A stretch of 64,000 nucleotides of DNA, taken from NCBI GenBank assembly GCA_028724885.1, contig JAQYTJ010000018.1:42192-106191 (forward strand). The letters run 5' to 3'. A program made the translations under genes and the position numbers. The notes under the pieces were generated by a model. The model made no database searches. It was not told where the DNA came from and saw only the letters and a program-made list of their open reading frames with translations. Positions 43,147 through 52,841 of this stretch are shown here, piece by piece (position 1 is the first letter of the stretch; each line of letters opens with the position of its first letter). The DNA comes from Bacteroidales bacterium. GTDB taxonomy: Bacteria; Bacteroidota; Bacteroidia; Bacteroidales; UBA932.

Positions 43147-45560
43147 AATTCGGTGGCACTTCAGTCGCCACAGCAGATAATATCTCAAAAGTAATTTCTA
43201 TCGTCAATAAGGCGGTTAAAAAGGACAGAACCATTTTGGTTTGTTCTGCAATAAGCAAATGCACCGATGCTCTCATTGCAATTGGCGGCACTGCGGCCAA
43301 GCGCGACGAGAAATATAAGAATATGATAGATGTCCTTCAGGCCAGGCATCACGAGATAATCAGCGAACTTCTTCCTCCGGAATATGTTTCTTCAGTGACA
43401 AAGACGGTAGACCAACTCTTCGATTCTCTCCGAGGCATCGCTTACGGAGTGTATTTGCTTGGGGAGCTGTCGCCTACCAGCCTGGATGCCATCCAGAGCT
43501 ACGGCGAGCTGTTCTCGACAAAAATCATTGCCGCAGGCTTTTCTGCCAAGGGTATTGATAACCACTGGGTTGATTCCAGGAAAATCGTCAGGACGAATGC
43601 CGATAGAAGCGTGGACATCCAGCAGACAAGCAAGAATATCTTTGCCGTAGTCGACAGCAGTCCTTCCGTCAATCTGTTCATACTTCCTGGCTTCATTGCC
43701 TCAGACGAGCAGGGAAGGACTTCAACTCTTGGCAGAGGAGGGTCCGACTACACTGCCTCGCTGCTTGCTGTTGGCGTGAATGCCCGCTTGCTTGAAATAT
43801 GGACAGATGTTTCAGGAATGATGACTGCCAATCCCAAGATCGTTCCCCAGGCTCGCACGATTCGGAACATTTCGTATAGAGCCGCATTGGAGCTGTCTCA
43901 TTTCGGAGCCAAAGTCATATTCCCTCCTACCATCCAGCCTGTAGTTGCAGAGGGCATACCGATTTACGTAAAGAACACTTTCTCTCCGCAGGATGCAGGA
44001 ACCCTCATCGAGAAGAATCCGCCTCGCGGGGACGGAAACGTGATTGGAATATCCAATTCCGATAATATTGCGCTGATATCGTTGGAAGGTAGCGGAATGG
44101 TAGGCGTCCCAGGCTTCTCCAGCAGGCTCTTCGATGCCCTGACTCGCGCAGGGATAAACATCATACTCATCACTCAGGCCTCTTCCGTGCACACTATGTG
44201 CATAGCGATTTCTGAGAAGGACGCTCCGAAAGCAAAGAAGGCTGCGGACGACTGCTTCGCATATGAAATCTCTTTGGGGAAACTCAGGCCGCTGAAGGTG
44301 GAAAAAGGATTCTCAATCGTCTGCTTGGTCGGGGATGACGTTATTGGCCATAGCGGCGCCACCGGAAGGATGCTGGTCGCCCTAGGCCGCAACGGAATCC
44401 CGGTGCGCGCAACTGCCCAGGGGTCTTCAGAAAGGAATATCTCGGTGATTGTCCCTTCTGGCAGGGTGGATGACGCAATACGGCATATTCATAATGAATT
44501 CTTCGAGGCGCATATCATTCGCACGGTGAATCTTTTCATCGCAGGCTATGGCACCGTTGGAAAAGCTTTCATGAACATACTGACTCAGAAGAGCAATTTC
44601 ATTGCGCTGAACACAGGAAAACGCATCAAGGTATGCGGACTTTCGAATTCCAGGAAATACATCATTGATGCTGAAGGAATTGACACGTCCAAGGCTGGGG
44701 AATTGCTTGAGAGAGGGGAGAGTGCCGAGGCAGGTGCTTTTTTTGAAGCGCTTTCAGGACTGTCCATCGCTGATTCCATATTCGTTGATTGCACTGCCAG
44801 TCCTACTACGTTCGTCAAATATTCATCGCTTTTCCATCACGGCTATTCAGTGGTAGCTTGCAACAAGATTCCGTTCTCGGGGCCATATTCGCAATATTCA
44901 GATTTGAAATTGGATGCGTTTCGCGCTGGAGTGAGACTGAAATATGAGACCACCGCAGGCGCTGCTCTCCCTATCATCTGCACCATTGCCCAGCTCGTTG
45001 AGGCGGGGGACAAAATTTCCAAGATCGAGGCGGTGGTTTCGGGAACATTGAATTATCTGCTGAGCAATTATGACGGTGGTGATTTGGATGCATTGGTGAA
45101 AGACGCGCATGACAAGGGCTACACAGAGCCGGATCCTTCGGTGGACTTGAGCGGAACCGATGTTCTGCGCAAGCTGCTCATCATGGCTCGCGAATGTGGC
45201 TGTCAATTGGAGGCGGAGGATGTGGAACTGGAGCCTTTCCCGGACGGAGAGACTCTAAAAAAGGAATATGCAAAAGCAGCAAAGGCCGGTAAGTGCCTTC
45301 GCTATGTGGCCACGCTCATCCCAGGACCACGTGTGAGCGGTCCTGATTCCGAGGACAATGTTGAAGTCGTCACTTGCGAGTCGGCCAAAATAGGCATTCA
45401 GGCCGTTGATGCTGACAGCCCGATGTACAATCTGGAAGGCACTGACAATGAAGTAATCATCACGTCGGAGAACTACCCTAACTCCATCGTTATTCGTGGA
45501 GCAGGAGCAGGTGCCCCTCAGACCGCCGGTGGCCTTCTCGGAGACATCCTCAGCATCTGA
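43134..45560 (+). CDS. thrA: Bifunctional aspartokinase / homoserine dehydrogenase
   Basis: 808 aa fusion. The aspartokinase half (about 1-290) starts VLKFGGTSVATADNI and contains TLGRGGSDYTASLLAVG. Two ACT regulatory segments (about 310-455, ISLEGSGMVGVPGFS and VCLVGDDVIGHSG) precede the dehydrogenase half (from VNLFIAGYGTVGKAF at about 463; YETTAGAALPII; DLSGTDVLRKLLI). It makes homoserine for threonine and methionine synthesis. The last 37 nt form part of the 77-bp direct repeat bordering the SusCD island, so the 3' end was conserved by the insertion. Confidence 0.96.
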   Translation: MQVLKFGGTSVATADNISKVISIVNKAVKKDRTILVCSAISKCTDALIAIGGTAAKRDEKYKNMIDVLQARHHEIISELLPPEYVSSVTKTVDQLFDSLRGIAYGVYLLGELSPTSLDAIQSYGELFSTKIIAAGFSAKGIDNHWVDSRKIVRTNADRSVDIQQTSKNIFAVVDSSPSVNLFILPGFIASDEQGRTSTLGRGGSDYTASLLAVGVNARLLEIWTDVSGMMTANPKIVPQARTIRNISYRAALELSHFGAKVIFPPTIQPVVAEGIPIYVKNTFSPQDAGTLIEKNPPRGDGNVIGISNSDNIALISLEGSGMVGVPGFSSRLFDALTRAGINIILITQASSVHTMCIAISEKDAPKAKKAADDCFAYEISLGKLRPLKVEKGFSIVCLVGDDVIGHSGATGRMLVALGRNGIPVRATAQGSSERNISVIVPSGRVDDAIRHIHNEFFEAHIIRTVNLFIAGYGTVGKAFMNILTQKSNFIALNTGKRIKVCGLSNSRKYIIDAEGIDTSKAGELLERGESAEAGAFFEALSGLSIADSIFVDCTASPTTFVKYSSLFHHGYSVVACNKIPFSGPYSQYSDLKLDAFRAGVRLKYETTAGAALPIICTIAQLVEAGDKISKIEAVVSGTLNYLLSNYDGGDLDALVKDAHDKGYTEPDPSVDLSGTDVLRKLLIMARECGCQLEAEDVELEPFPDGETLKKEYAKAAKAGKCLRYVATLIPGPRVSGPDSEDNVEVVTCESAKIGIQAVDADSPMYNLEGTDNEVIITSENYPNSIVIRGAGAGAPQTAGGLLGDILSI

Positions 45561-45600
45561 TGCCTCCGGGCTTCTCCCGTGGCTCGACACGTGGAGTGCG
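45524..45600. repeat. 77-bp direct repeat, left copy (att-like, includes the thrA 3' end)
   Basis: Identical over all 77 bp to 54605-54681. It starts CGCCGGTGGCCTTCTCGGAG and ends GACACGTGGAGTGCG. The first 37 bp are the end of the thrA coding region including its TGA; the rest is downstream sequence. Confidence 0.93.
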
Positions 45601-45620
45601 GAGTCACGGGGTACGTATGC

Positions 45621-46532
45621 CTAATCCAGCAGGAAAGTCGCAACGACAGCGCAATGATCGGACGCAGTGTTCTGGATCACCTTGTATCCGGTACATTTGA
45701 CATGGATGTCCGGCGTCATGTACATTACATAATCAATCATGGAAGTAGGTGAGGCTCCTTTCCAGAATGAAGGGAAGGTGTACTGCGTCTCGGACATATA
45801 GCATTTCTGCATGTATCCGAAGATGAGTTTCATCGTTTCGGAAGTTGGCACTGCATTCAGATCCCCTGCAAGAAACAGTCGTCCGGGCATGCTGGAAAGT
45901 ATGTCTTTCAATTGTTTTGCCTGGTAGATTCTGCTCAGTTCTATGCTCCGGTGATCCAGATGCGTCGACACCATCCAGAATTCTTGGCCGTCCACCTTGG
46001 TTCGTATCGCGGCAACGGATCTGACTTCTCGTTCTTCCGTACCCTGCGTCTCGTCAGGCTGCATTTGGAAGTCTCGGCTTTCAATGATTTCATGTTTGGT
46101 TAGGACGGCATCGCCATATGTCCCCACGCCGCTGTAGGCGCCTGGCGTTCCGAACTCGAAAGCAATCGCATAATTCCACTTCCAGATGTCCTTTCCTCCG
46201 CTTAGTGCGCTCAGCCTCTTGCACAACTCTTCCGTATGGATGGTTCCCTTTGACCTGTTGGTTGCCGAATCAACTTCATTGATAGAGACGAAATCGGGAT
46301 TCTGCGCATGAATTACTTCTGCCAAGGCATCGAAATCCTTGCTTAGGTATAGACCTCGGGCACCGTAGATGTTATACTGCATGATCTTCACGAGAGTGCC
46401 TGATGGCGGGATAATGGCCTTGCTAGGATCTACGTATTTGTCTAGAGGATTGTCCTCTTTGCAAGATACGGCTAAAAGCAGCAGTATCCATGCAAGAAGG
46501 ACAATTCCAGCCATTTTTTCATTATGTTTCAT
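45621..46532 (-). CDS. Endonuclease/exonuclease/phosphatase (EEP) superfamily lipoprotein
   Basis: 303 aa with lipobox-like LLAVSC. The EEP metal-dependent phosphodiesterase motifs are all present: MQYNIYGARG, INEVD, the VSTHLDH catalytic His region, AGDLNAVPTS and NTASDHCAVVA. Members hydrolyse DNA, sphingomyelin, inositol phosphates or other phosphodiesters. It is last in the SusCD locus and is its only enzyme, which points to a phosphorus-containing ligand. It is probably surface or periplasmic. Confidence 0.9.
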   Translation of the reverse strand: MKHNEKMAGIVLLAWILLLLAVSCKEDNPLDKYVDPSKAIIPPSGTLVKIMQYNIYGARGLYLSKDFDALAEVIHAQNPDFVSINEVDSATNRSKGTIHTEELCKRLSALSGGKDIWKWNYAIAFEFGTPGAYSGVGTYGDAVLTKHEIIESRDFQMQPDETQGTEEREVRSVAAIRTKVDGQEFWMVSTHLDHRSIELSRIYQAKQLKDILSSMPGRLFLAGDLNAVPTSETMKLIFGYMQKCYMSETQYTFPSFWKGASPTSMIDYVMYMTPDIHVKCTGYKVIQNTASDHCAVVATFLLD

Positions 46533-46542
46533 TGTTGTTGAG

Positions 46543-47535
46543 TTAAAAAATGTTCAATTCAGAAATCGCTGCTTGGTAAAACTCGCTATTTGCGCCGCCA
46601 TAGCATCTGTCGACCGAAAATCTAAGGTAACGTCCTGAGGTGTGATAATTCAGGAAAAACGTGTTTTCCTTCTCGAACGGAAGCGAATATGTCCCTGCGT
46701 CAGTCCAGTGCTCGTTGTCATTGCTTAATGAAATGGTCACTATTTTTGCCTGTCCGTTGTTCACCATGTTGCCGTTTTTTTCAAGACGGCTTTTGATACG
46801 TCCGCCGTGGACAGTCATGGACTTCTTCATGTCGATGATGGTCACGTGAGGAGGGGCTACTCTGTTGGGACTGAATTCTGTACCCCAATATGTCTGGTCG
46901 TCTCCGTCAAGCATAAGTTCTGCCGGAGTGTATTCTTGGGGGATGGCGCTGAAAGATGAACATGAAAGCACGGCCCAGTCGGTGCGGTCGAAATCTGTCG
47001 TGAACGGATTTTCATTGTATGAGCCACGTATGACGAAATAGGCTGACCTCAGTTTTTCATTAACTTTTATTGAGGTATCGCTTACTTCTGTAATGCTTAC
47101 AGGTAGGAGGTAAGGACCAGGACCTGGGATCCCGGCAGTATTTATTCTGATGGACATAGGCTCTGATCCGGATTTTCCGTGAAGGATAGTTACTTGATTA
47201 TTTTCCAATGAATAACAATCTTCTGGGAGTAGTTGATAGGTTGTCAAATTCAAGTCGTTGTAGGTTTCTAGGAGATCTGTGGCAACACTGAACGTGACAG
47301 TTACGTCCTGCTTGAGAGGGACGATGCCTCCATAATTCGCATACATTAAGACGACAGTGTCCTCGGGAATGGTCATGTCAAGAACGATGTCTCCATTGAA
47401 ACCTTTTCCTGAATAAATTACGGAATAGCTCTCGGGGAACTTAACGTTGAAATTTTCATCGATGGCATTTCCACAAGAATAACTGCCCCCAAGAATCACG
47501 GTAGCTAAAAGTAAAAGTTGATAATTGCGTTTCAT
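46543..47535 (-). CDS. DUF1735/discoidin-like surface lipoprotein
   Basis: 330 aa. Lipobox region GGSYSC. The N-terminal domain (about 30-170: VIYSGKGFNGDIVLDMTIPEDTVVLM; LPVSITEVSDTSIKV) looks like DUF1735, a beta-sandwich found in SusCD loci. The C-terminal 150 residues look like an F5/8 type C (discoidin) domain, with WAVLSCSS, LMLDGDDQTYWGTEF and SGRYLRFSVDRCYGG. Both are ligand-binding modules, so this is probably an accessory glycan-binding protein on the cell surface. It is 10 bp from the EEP gene and 35 bp from susD. Confidence 0.85.
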   Translation of the reverse strand: MKRNYQLLLLATVILGGSYSCGNAIDENFNVKFPESYSVIYSGKGFNGDIVLDMTIPEDTVVLMYANYGGIVPLKQDVTVTFSVATDLLETYNDLNLTTYQLLPEDCYSLENNQVTILHGKSGSEPMSIRINTAGIPGPGPYLLPVSITEVSDTSIKVNEKLRSAYFVIRGSYNENPFTTDFDRTDWAVLSCSSFSAIPQEYTPAELMLDGDDQTYWGTEFSPNRVAPPHVTIIDMKKSMTVHGGRIKSRLEKNGNMVNNGQAKIVTISLSNDNEHWTDAGTYSLPFEKENTFFLNYHTSGRYLRFSVDRCYGGANSEFYQAAISELNIF

Positions 47536-47570
47536 TTTAATTCGAATGTTATAGAATTGGGTGCAAAATG

Positions 47571-49415
47571 TTACCAGCCTGGATTCTGCACGATGTTTGG
47601 ATCCTTGTCAATCTCGCTCTGCGGGATCGGAAACAGGTAGTATGCTTTACGGAACACCCTTGTCTCGAAAACGACTCTCTGGTAGAAGCCAATCGCCCCA
47701 CCTCCGGTTAGACTAGAGCCACCGTTCATGTTCATGCCATAAAAAGGCCCACCGTCTGTCTGTTCTGCAATGAGCCACCGCCGTGTGTCGAAATAACGCT
47801 TCCACTCTTCGCAAAGTTCAACCCTGCGTTCGTGACGAATCTTTTGCCTCATGATCTCTTGACTCATGCCGGATTCCAAGCCAGGAAGGCCAGCGCGTTC
47901 ACGTATCTGGTTTATGTACTTCAGAATGTCGGGATTACCAGGATCATATTCATTTAAGGCTTCAATATAGTTGAGGAGGACTTCACCGTAGCGAATGAGA
48001 AGGAACGGGGGATTGCCTTGTTGGCCTGCTTTGTAATTGTACGAAGGAGAGACATGCTTCAGCCTTACATAACCTGTCCTAGGAGAATCGTGGGATGTGT
48101 TGCCCTCTGTCCCCCCATGATAGAATTTCCACTGATACTTATCCTTTTGGTTATTATAGATGGCATAAGAGCCATTGAAAGCTACAGACACATAAAAACG
48201 AGGTTCCCGCTTATTGTACATGTTCCAGCAGTTCTTGGGTGCGAATACCCATCCGGTCTCCGGATCTTTGTAGTCTTCTGTAATGAATCCGGTTTCGACA
48301 TAGCCAGAAGTAGGGTCGGAAATATCCTTCCCATTGGCCATCTGAAACTCATCGACCAGTTGCTGGGTTACTCCACTGCTTTCGTAGCCATTGGCATAGC
48401 CACGCGGGGTTCCGTGCCTGTGAAGATTGTCCGAGTGTGTGGTAAGGTAAAAAATCGCCTCTTTATTCCAGTTATCGAGGAAAACGTCGCGGCAGGAAAG
48501 ATAGGGATTGATGGTCTTTCCATCTCTATAATAAGTCTTGTAAAGCTCAAGAATGCCCAAGTCAATGATTTCCTTGCAGGCTTTAGCTGCTTTTTCCCAT
48601 TTGGAAGAATCATAACTCTCTGAAAAGAGCGGTGATCCATCCTTATTGGCTAAACCTGAATATGCGGGATTCCCGTTGAACTGAGGACTGGCTGCGTAGA
48701 GCAGGCAGCGAGCCTTAATAGCTTTGCAGAATAATCCGGTGACTCGACCTCTGTCAGATTCAATCTGCTCTGTGAAATGTAGCGGAAGATCTTCTGCTGC
48801 GGCATCGAATTCTTGGCAGATGTAGTCAACACATTTGTCATAAGGATCTCTTGCGCGAGTCATTCTGGGATCTTGCGAAGGAAGATCCCCAGGGGCTAAT
48901 TCATCCTCGGGAATGATGAATGGGCCATACTGGCGTAACAGACAGAAACAGAAATAGGCTCTCAGGGCACGCGCTTCTGCTTTATACTGTTTGATTCTCG
49001 AGAATTCCCCGTTCTTGATCATTTCTGCATTGGCTTCGATGTGTTGCATGAAATATGTGGCGGAACGTATGCCTCTGTAACTGTCCAGCCACATATTGTA
49101 GTAGTTGGAAGATGCATTCCAGTTTCCTAGATTGGCTGGATACATAAAGTATGCGCTTTCTCCAGGGCGGTCATAGGATTGATCAAGGTCGTCGGACATG
49201 GCATCAAGTGTAAGGTAGGATACTCTCGACTCGTCCTGAATATAGGCGTATATGCCAGCGAGGAAACGTTCGGCGTAGTTCTTTTCATTGAACACATCCT
49301 CGATCGTAATTCTATCGTTCGGAACCTGATTGAAGAAATCGTCGTTGCAAGAAACAACTGCAAAAGCGATCGGTAATGCCATCGTGGCTTGTATGATAAT
49401 ATTTTTTGTTTTCAT
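47571..49415 (-). CDS. SusD/RagB family nutrient-binding outer-membrane lipoprotein
   Basis: 614 aa. Lipoprotein signal ending AFAVVSC. The N-terminal SusD-like helical domain starts NDDFFNQVPNDRITIEDVF. The central region includes typical TPR-like helices (AEARALRAYFCFCLLRQYG), and the C-terminal SusD region contains LIRYGEVLLNYIEALNEY, IRHERRVELCEEWKRYFDTRRW and LFPIPQSEIDKDPNIVQNPGW. It pairs with the SusC transporter encoded 6 bp upstream on the same strand to capture substrate. Confidence 0.96.
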   Translation of the reverse strand: MKTKNIIIQATMALPIAFAVVSCNDDFFNQVPNDRITIEDVFNEKNYAERFLAGIYAYIQDESRVSYLTLDAMSDDLDQSYDRPGESAYFMYPANLGNWNASSNYYNMWLDSYRGIRSATYFMQHIEANAEMIKNGEFSRIKQYKAEARALRAYFCFCLLRQYGPFIIPEDELAPGDLPSQDPRMTRARDPYDKCVDYICQEFDAAAEDLPLHFTEQIESDRGRVTGLFCKAIKARCLLYAASPQFNGNPAYSGLANKDGSPLFSESYDSSKWEKAAKACKEIIDLGILELYKTYYRDGKTINPYLSCRDVFLDNWNKEAIFYLTTHSDNLHRHGTPRGYANGYESSGVTQQLVDEFQMANGKDISDPTSGYVETGFITEDYKDPETGWVFAPKNCWNMYNKREPRFYVSVAFNGSYAIYNNQKDKYQWKFYHGGTEGNTSHDSPRTGYVRLKHVSPSYNYKAGQQGNPPFLLIRYGEVLLNYIEALNEYDPGNPDILKYINQIRERAGLPGLESGMSQEIMRQKIRHERRVELCEEWKRYFDTRRWLIAEQTDGGPFYGMNMNGGSSLTGGGAIGFYQRVVFETRVFRKAYYLFPIPQSEIDKDPNIVQNPGW

Positions 49416-49421
49416 GACTGA

Positions 49422-52400
49422 TTAAAAACTGAAATTAAGTCCAAGACTGTAAGATGCAGTGTTCGGATAGACACTTCCTCTTCCGTCTCCCTGTTCAACA
49501 TCCCAGAGCTTGAAAGGAGTGAATGTCAAGATATTGACGCCTTGGAAAAAGACGCTTGCGCTACTTAGCCCAATGCGTCGGACAAAAGTCTTTGGCAAGG
49601 AGTAAGTCATTTGGCAGTTCTTGAGTCTCAGGTAATGGGAAGGTAGCACGAACCAAGAATTCGCCTTGTAATTCAGGTTGTAGGTGGAACTTGGAGCTAG
49701 TCTTGGGTAGAAGGCATTTGGATTGGGATTATCTTCGGTCCAGCGATCTGTTATATTGCTCATGATGTTCCCATACGCAGTTCCACTTTCGAATGGGGCA
49801 ACACCCACGCCTGAAACTAAGGCATCCACATGTGCTGCACCCTGTAGCATGGCTGAAATGGCAATATTCCGGAAGGCAATGTTGAGACCGAAACCATAGA
49901 TGATTTCTGGCACCGTACCCCAGCCTATTGGAGCCATGTCATAGTCATTGATTTGGCCATCGCCGTTGAGGTCTTTAAATTTGATGTCTCCAGCCCGAGT
50001 GTTGCTGGCCTGGTAGGCGGAGGCGGCCACTTCTTCATCACTTTCGAATAGTTTCTCGGCAATCAGGCCGAACCGCTGTCCGACCCGGTGGCCCCTACGG
50101 TCTTGCCAAGGGTACGTGTATGTCATATCATTCTCGACAACTTTGTTGCGATTGAACGAGAAATTACCCATCGCGCTTATGAACCAATCTTGGCTGACTT
50201 GGTTGTGGTAGTCAAGCGATATCTCGAATCCTTTATTATTTACCTTGCCGATATTGCCAAGCGGAGACTTTCGAATGCCTAGATAGGCAGGTATTACCTG
50301 TCTTGAAAGGAAAATGCCGTCTCGCTTATCCTTGAACACATCGACTTGTATGTTTAGATTATTGCCGAGGGTGATTATATCAATGCCCAGATTGTATTTC
50401 CTGGCAGTTTCCCATGACACATCTACACCTTCGTCGCCGATAGCCAGGCCGGAATAGGATACCTTCTGACTGTCACCGAAGGTGTAGCCGGTCACGGAAT
50501 CTACTGTAGACAAATATGCAAAACGGCGTCCCGTGATCTTGGCATTTCCGACCTTGCCCCATGTCGCACGGATCTTCATGAACTGCACGGCATTTTTCAG
50601 TGGCTCGAAAAAGCGTTCGTTGGAAATGACCCAGCCAAGGCCGAAAGATGGAAAGAACCCGTATCGCTTGTCTGGATTGAAATTCTCAGAGCCATTGTAG
50701 CCAAAATTGAATTCGGCGAAGTAGCGCTCGCTATAGGCATAGGTATAGCGACCAGCTAAGCCTCTGAATCTATAAGGAAGAGCTGTTTCTAGCGATGTAG
50801 CCAACGTGTTCATTTCGTCGCTTTGGTTGAAGAGCAGCATCCCAGTAACATCGTGCTTGCCGAATGTCTGCTTGTAGTTTGCTGCAGCCTCCAGATAAAT
50901 GTTTCTATTGCCTTGGTGGGAATTGGCATAGGAAAGGGTCGTCGTCGTGGACGAGCGCGTCTGCTGAAGGATCAGTTTCCCTTCATCATCGCGGCCCAAT
51001 GCCATCCATGTATTCGGGGTGCGAGTAAAGCGATTGGAGGAATAGCTGTATGCATCGAACGAGAACATGCCCGTGACGGAAAGCCCCGGAACGAATGGAA
51101 TCTGCTGTGTCAGACGCAGATTAGAGAATACCTGACTTCTCCATTGATTGGCGTACCCCATTTCATTAAGAACCGCATAGGGATTTTGGACGCTACCCGA
51201 AGGTCTGTCTCCAATCTCTCCGTTGGGATAAACCGGCGCTACATAGTTAGGAGTTGCGTAGAAGGCAGATCCGAAGATTGCCGAGTTGCTGGAAGCCGGA
51301 TAGTTGGCATTGGCAAGATAGCCTTGGATGCCTAGCTTGATTTCCGTTGTCACGAAAGGTTTTAGGGTCATGTTGGATGTGACTGAATATCTCCTGTAAT
51401 AGGTATTCGCATTGTAATCGTGACTTGCGGAATCATTATTGTACAAGCCCTGTTCTTCAAAATAACCAAGGCCAATATAATAGATTGCCTTGTCGGAACC
51501 GCCACGGATATTTGCATTGGCGGAACGGTTGTGGCCGAATTTCTTGAAAAGGAGATCCATCCAGTCCACATTTGGATAAAGATATGGATCTTCTCCGCTC
51601 TCGGTCTTTGAAATTGCCTCGTCAGTGTACATCGGTTCCTCTCTACGGGTCGTAAAGGCCTCGTTGGTGAGTCTCATGTATTCAGGAGCGTCCACGAAAT
51701 CTGGGAGTTGGATGAATCGCGTGATTCCCTCGGTGTAGCGGATGTCGAATTGAGGTTTTCCTGCGCTTCCTGATTTCGTGTTTATTATGATGACGCCGTT
51801 AGCGCCTCGCACACCGTAAATTGCAGTAGCGGAGGCATCCTTCAGGATGCTGAAACTCTCGATATCTTCAGGATCGACATTTGATATGCTTCTAGGAACA
51901 CCATCTACGAGAGTAAGCGGAGCGCTCATGCCAGCTGTGAGCGTGGAAATTCCTCGAATATAAATTGATGCATCGTCATAACCAGGCTCTCCTGTTCTCT
52001 GCATGGACACTACTCCCGATATCCTACCAGCGAGAGACTGGGTTAGATTGGCGACGGGAACCTTGATTTCAGGCACCGAGATGCTTTGAGTCGCTCCAAT
52101 GAGGCTGATTCGCTTCTGGGTTCCATAGCCGACCACGGCAGCTTGCTCAAGGATTTCTGTGTCAGGCTGCAAGAATATATCTACGGAAGAAGACTCGCCG
52201 GCCTTGATTCGGATACTGTTGTAACCTAGATAAGAAAATTCGATTTCTGCCCCTCGTGGCACATCAATGATGTAGTTGCCATTGATGTCGCTGGCTGTTC
52301 CCTTGTTCATGCTGTTTCTTGGAATGACATTGACCCCTATGAGAGGGGAACCGTCTGTGGCGTCTTTCACGGAACCGGTTATCCTGACTGTTTTTTCGGA

Positions 52401-52778
52401 CTCCCGTGCCTGTGGAGACGTGGCCTCGGATTTTTTCCCAGCTTCTCTTTGAAACAAGGCGACCATGTTGCCTTTGATTTTGTATGAAATACCGGCTTTC
52501 GAGAATGCGGCATCCATGATTTCTTCGGTGCTAGCATTCCTGAGGTTCAAGTCTACCCTTCCGATTTGAGTGTTGCCAAGCAAGAAGTCATAGGAAAAGA
52601 CTATTCCTGTCTGGTTTGTGATGGCATCCGTCACTTTTTTGACAGTAGCTTCCCCCATGGAAATCTTCACATCATGGTGAATCTGCTTAGCGATTGAAAA
52701 ATTCCCAAATGGAGGCAGAGAGAATAAGACCAAGACGAGAAATATTCTCATTAGCGATAAAGTTACCTTTTTCATCAA
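49422..52778 (-). CDS. SusC/RagA family TonB-dependent transporter with STN domain
   Basis: 1118 aa. Signal sequence, then an STN signalling domain (about 35-105, VKKVTDAITNQTGIVFSYDF), a CarboxypepD_reg-like domain (VRITGSVKDATDGSPLIGVNV), the TonB box and plug (AAVVGYGTQKRISLIGA; ILKDASATAIYGVRGANGVI), and a long beta-barrel ending SLGLNFSF. The STN domain means it signals to the FecR protein encoded upstream, which controls the ECF sigma factor of the same island. The substrate is unknown. Confidence 0.97.
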   Translation of the reverse strand: MMKKVTLSLMRIFLVLVLFSLPPFGNFSIAKQIHHDVKISMGEATVKKVTDAITNQTGIVFSYDFLLGNTQIGRVDLNLRNASTEEIMDAAFSKAGISYKIKGNMVALFQREAGKKSEATSPQARESEKTVRITGSVKDATDGSPLIGVNVIPRNSMNKGTASDINGNYIIDVPRGAEIEFSYLGYNSIRIKAGESSSVDIFLQPDTEILEQAAVVGYGTQKRISLIGATQSISVPEIKVPVANLTQSLAGRISGVVSMQRTGEPGYDDASIYIRGISTLTAGMSAPLTLVDGVPRSISNVDPEDIESFSILKDASATAIYGVRGANGVIIINTKSGSAGKPQFDIRYTEGITRFIQLPDFVDAPEYMRLTNEAFTTRREEPMYTDEAISKTESGEDPYLYPNVDWMDLLFKKFGHNRSANANIRGGSDKAIYYIGLGYFEEQGLYNNDSASHDYNANTYYRRYSVTSNMTLKPFVTTEIKLGIQGYLANANYPASSNSAIFGSAFYATPNYVAPVYPNGEIGDRPSGSVQNPYAVLNEMGYANQWRSQVFSNLRLTQQIPFVPGLSVTGMFSFDAYSYSSNRFTRTPNTWMALGRDDEGKLILQQTRSSTTTTLSYANSHQGNRNIYLEAAANYKQTFGKHDVTGMLLFNQSDEMNTLATSLETALPYRFRGLAGRYTYAYSERYFAEFNFGYNGSENFNPDKRYGFFPSFGLGWVISNERFFEPLKNAVQFMKIRATWGKVGNAKITGRRFAYLSTVDSVTGYTFGDSQKVSYSGLAIGDEGVDVSWETARKYNLGIDIITLGNNLNIQVDVFKDKRDGIFLSRQVIPAYLGIRKSPLGNIGKVNNKGFEISLDYHNQVSQDWFISAMGNFSFNRNKVVENDMTYTYPWQDRRGHRVGQRFGLIAEKLFESDEEVAASAYQASNTRAGDIKFKDLNGDGQINDYDMAPIGWGTVPEIIYGFGLNIAFRNIAISAMLQGAAHVDALVSGVGVAPFESGTAYGNIMSNITDRWTEDNPNPNAFYPRLAPSSTYNLNYKANSWFVLPSHYLRLKNCQMTYSLPKTFVRRIGLSSASVFFQGVNILTFTPFKLWDVEQGDGRGSVYPNTASYSLGLNFSF

Positions 52779-52841
52779 GGAGTTAATTTTAGTTTGACAT
52801 ATGTGATTATTGGATTGTCCGTTTTGGAATTTCTTTTTTGA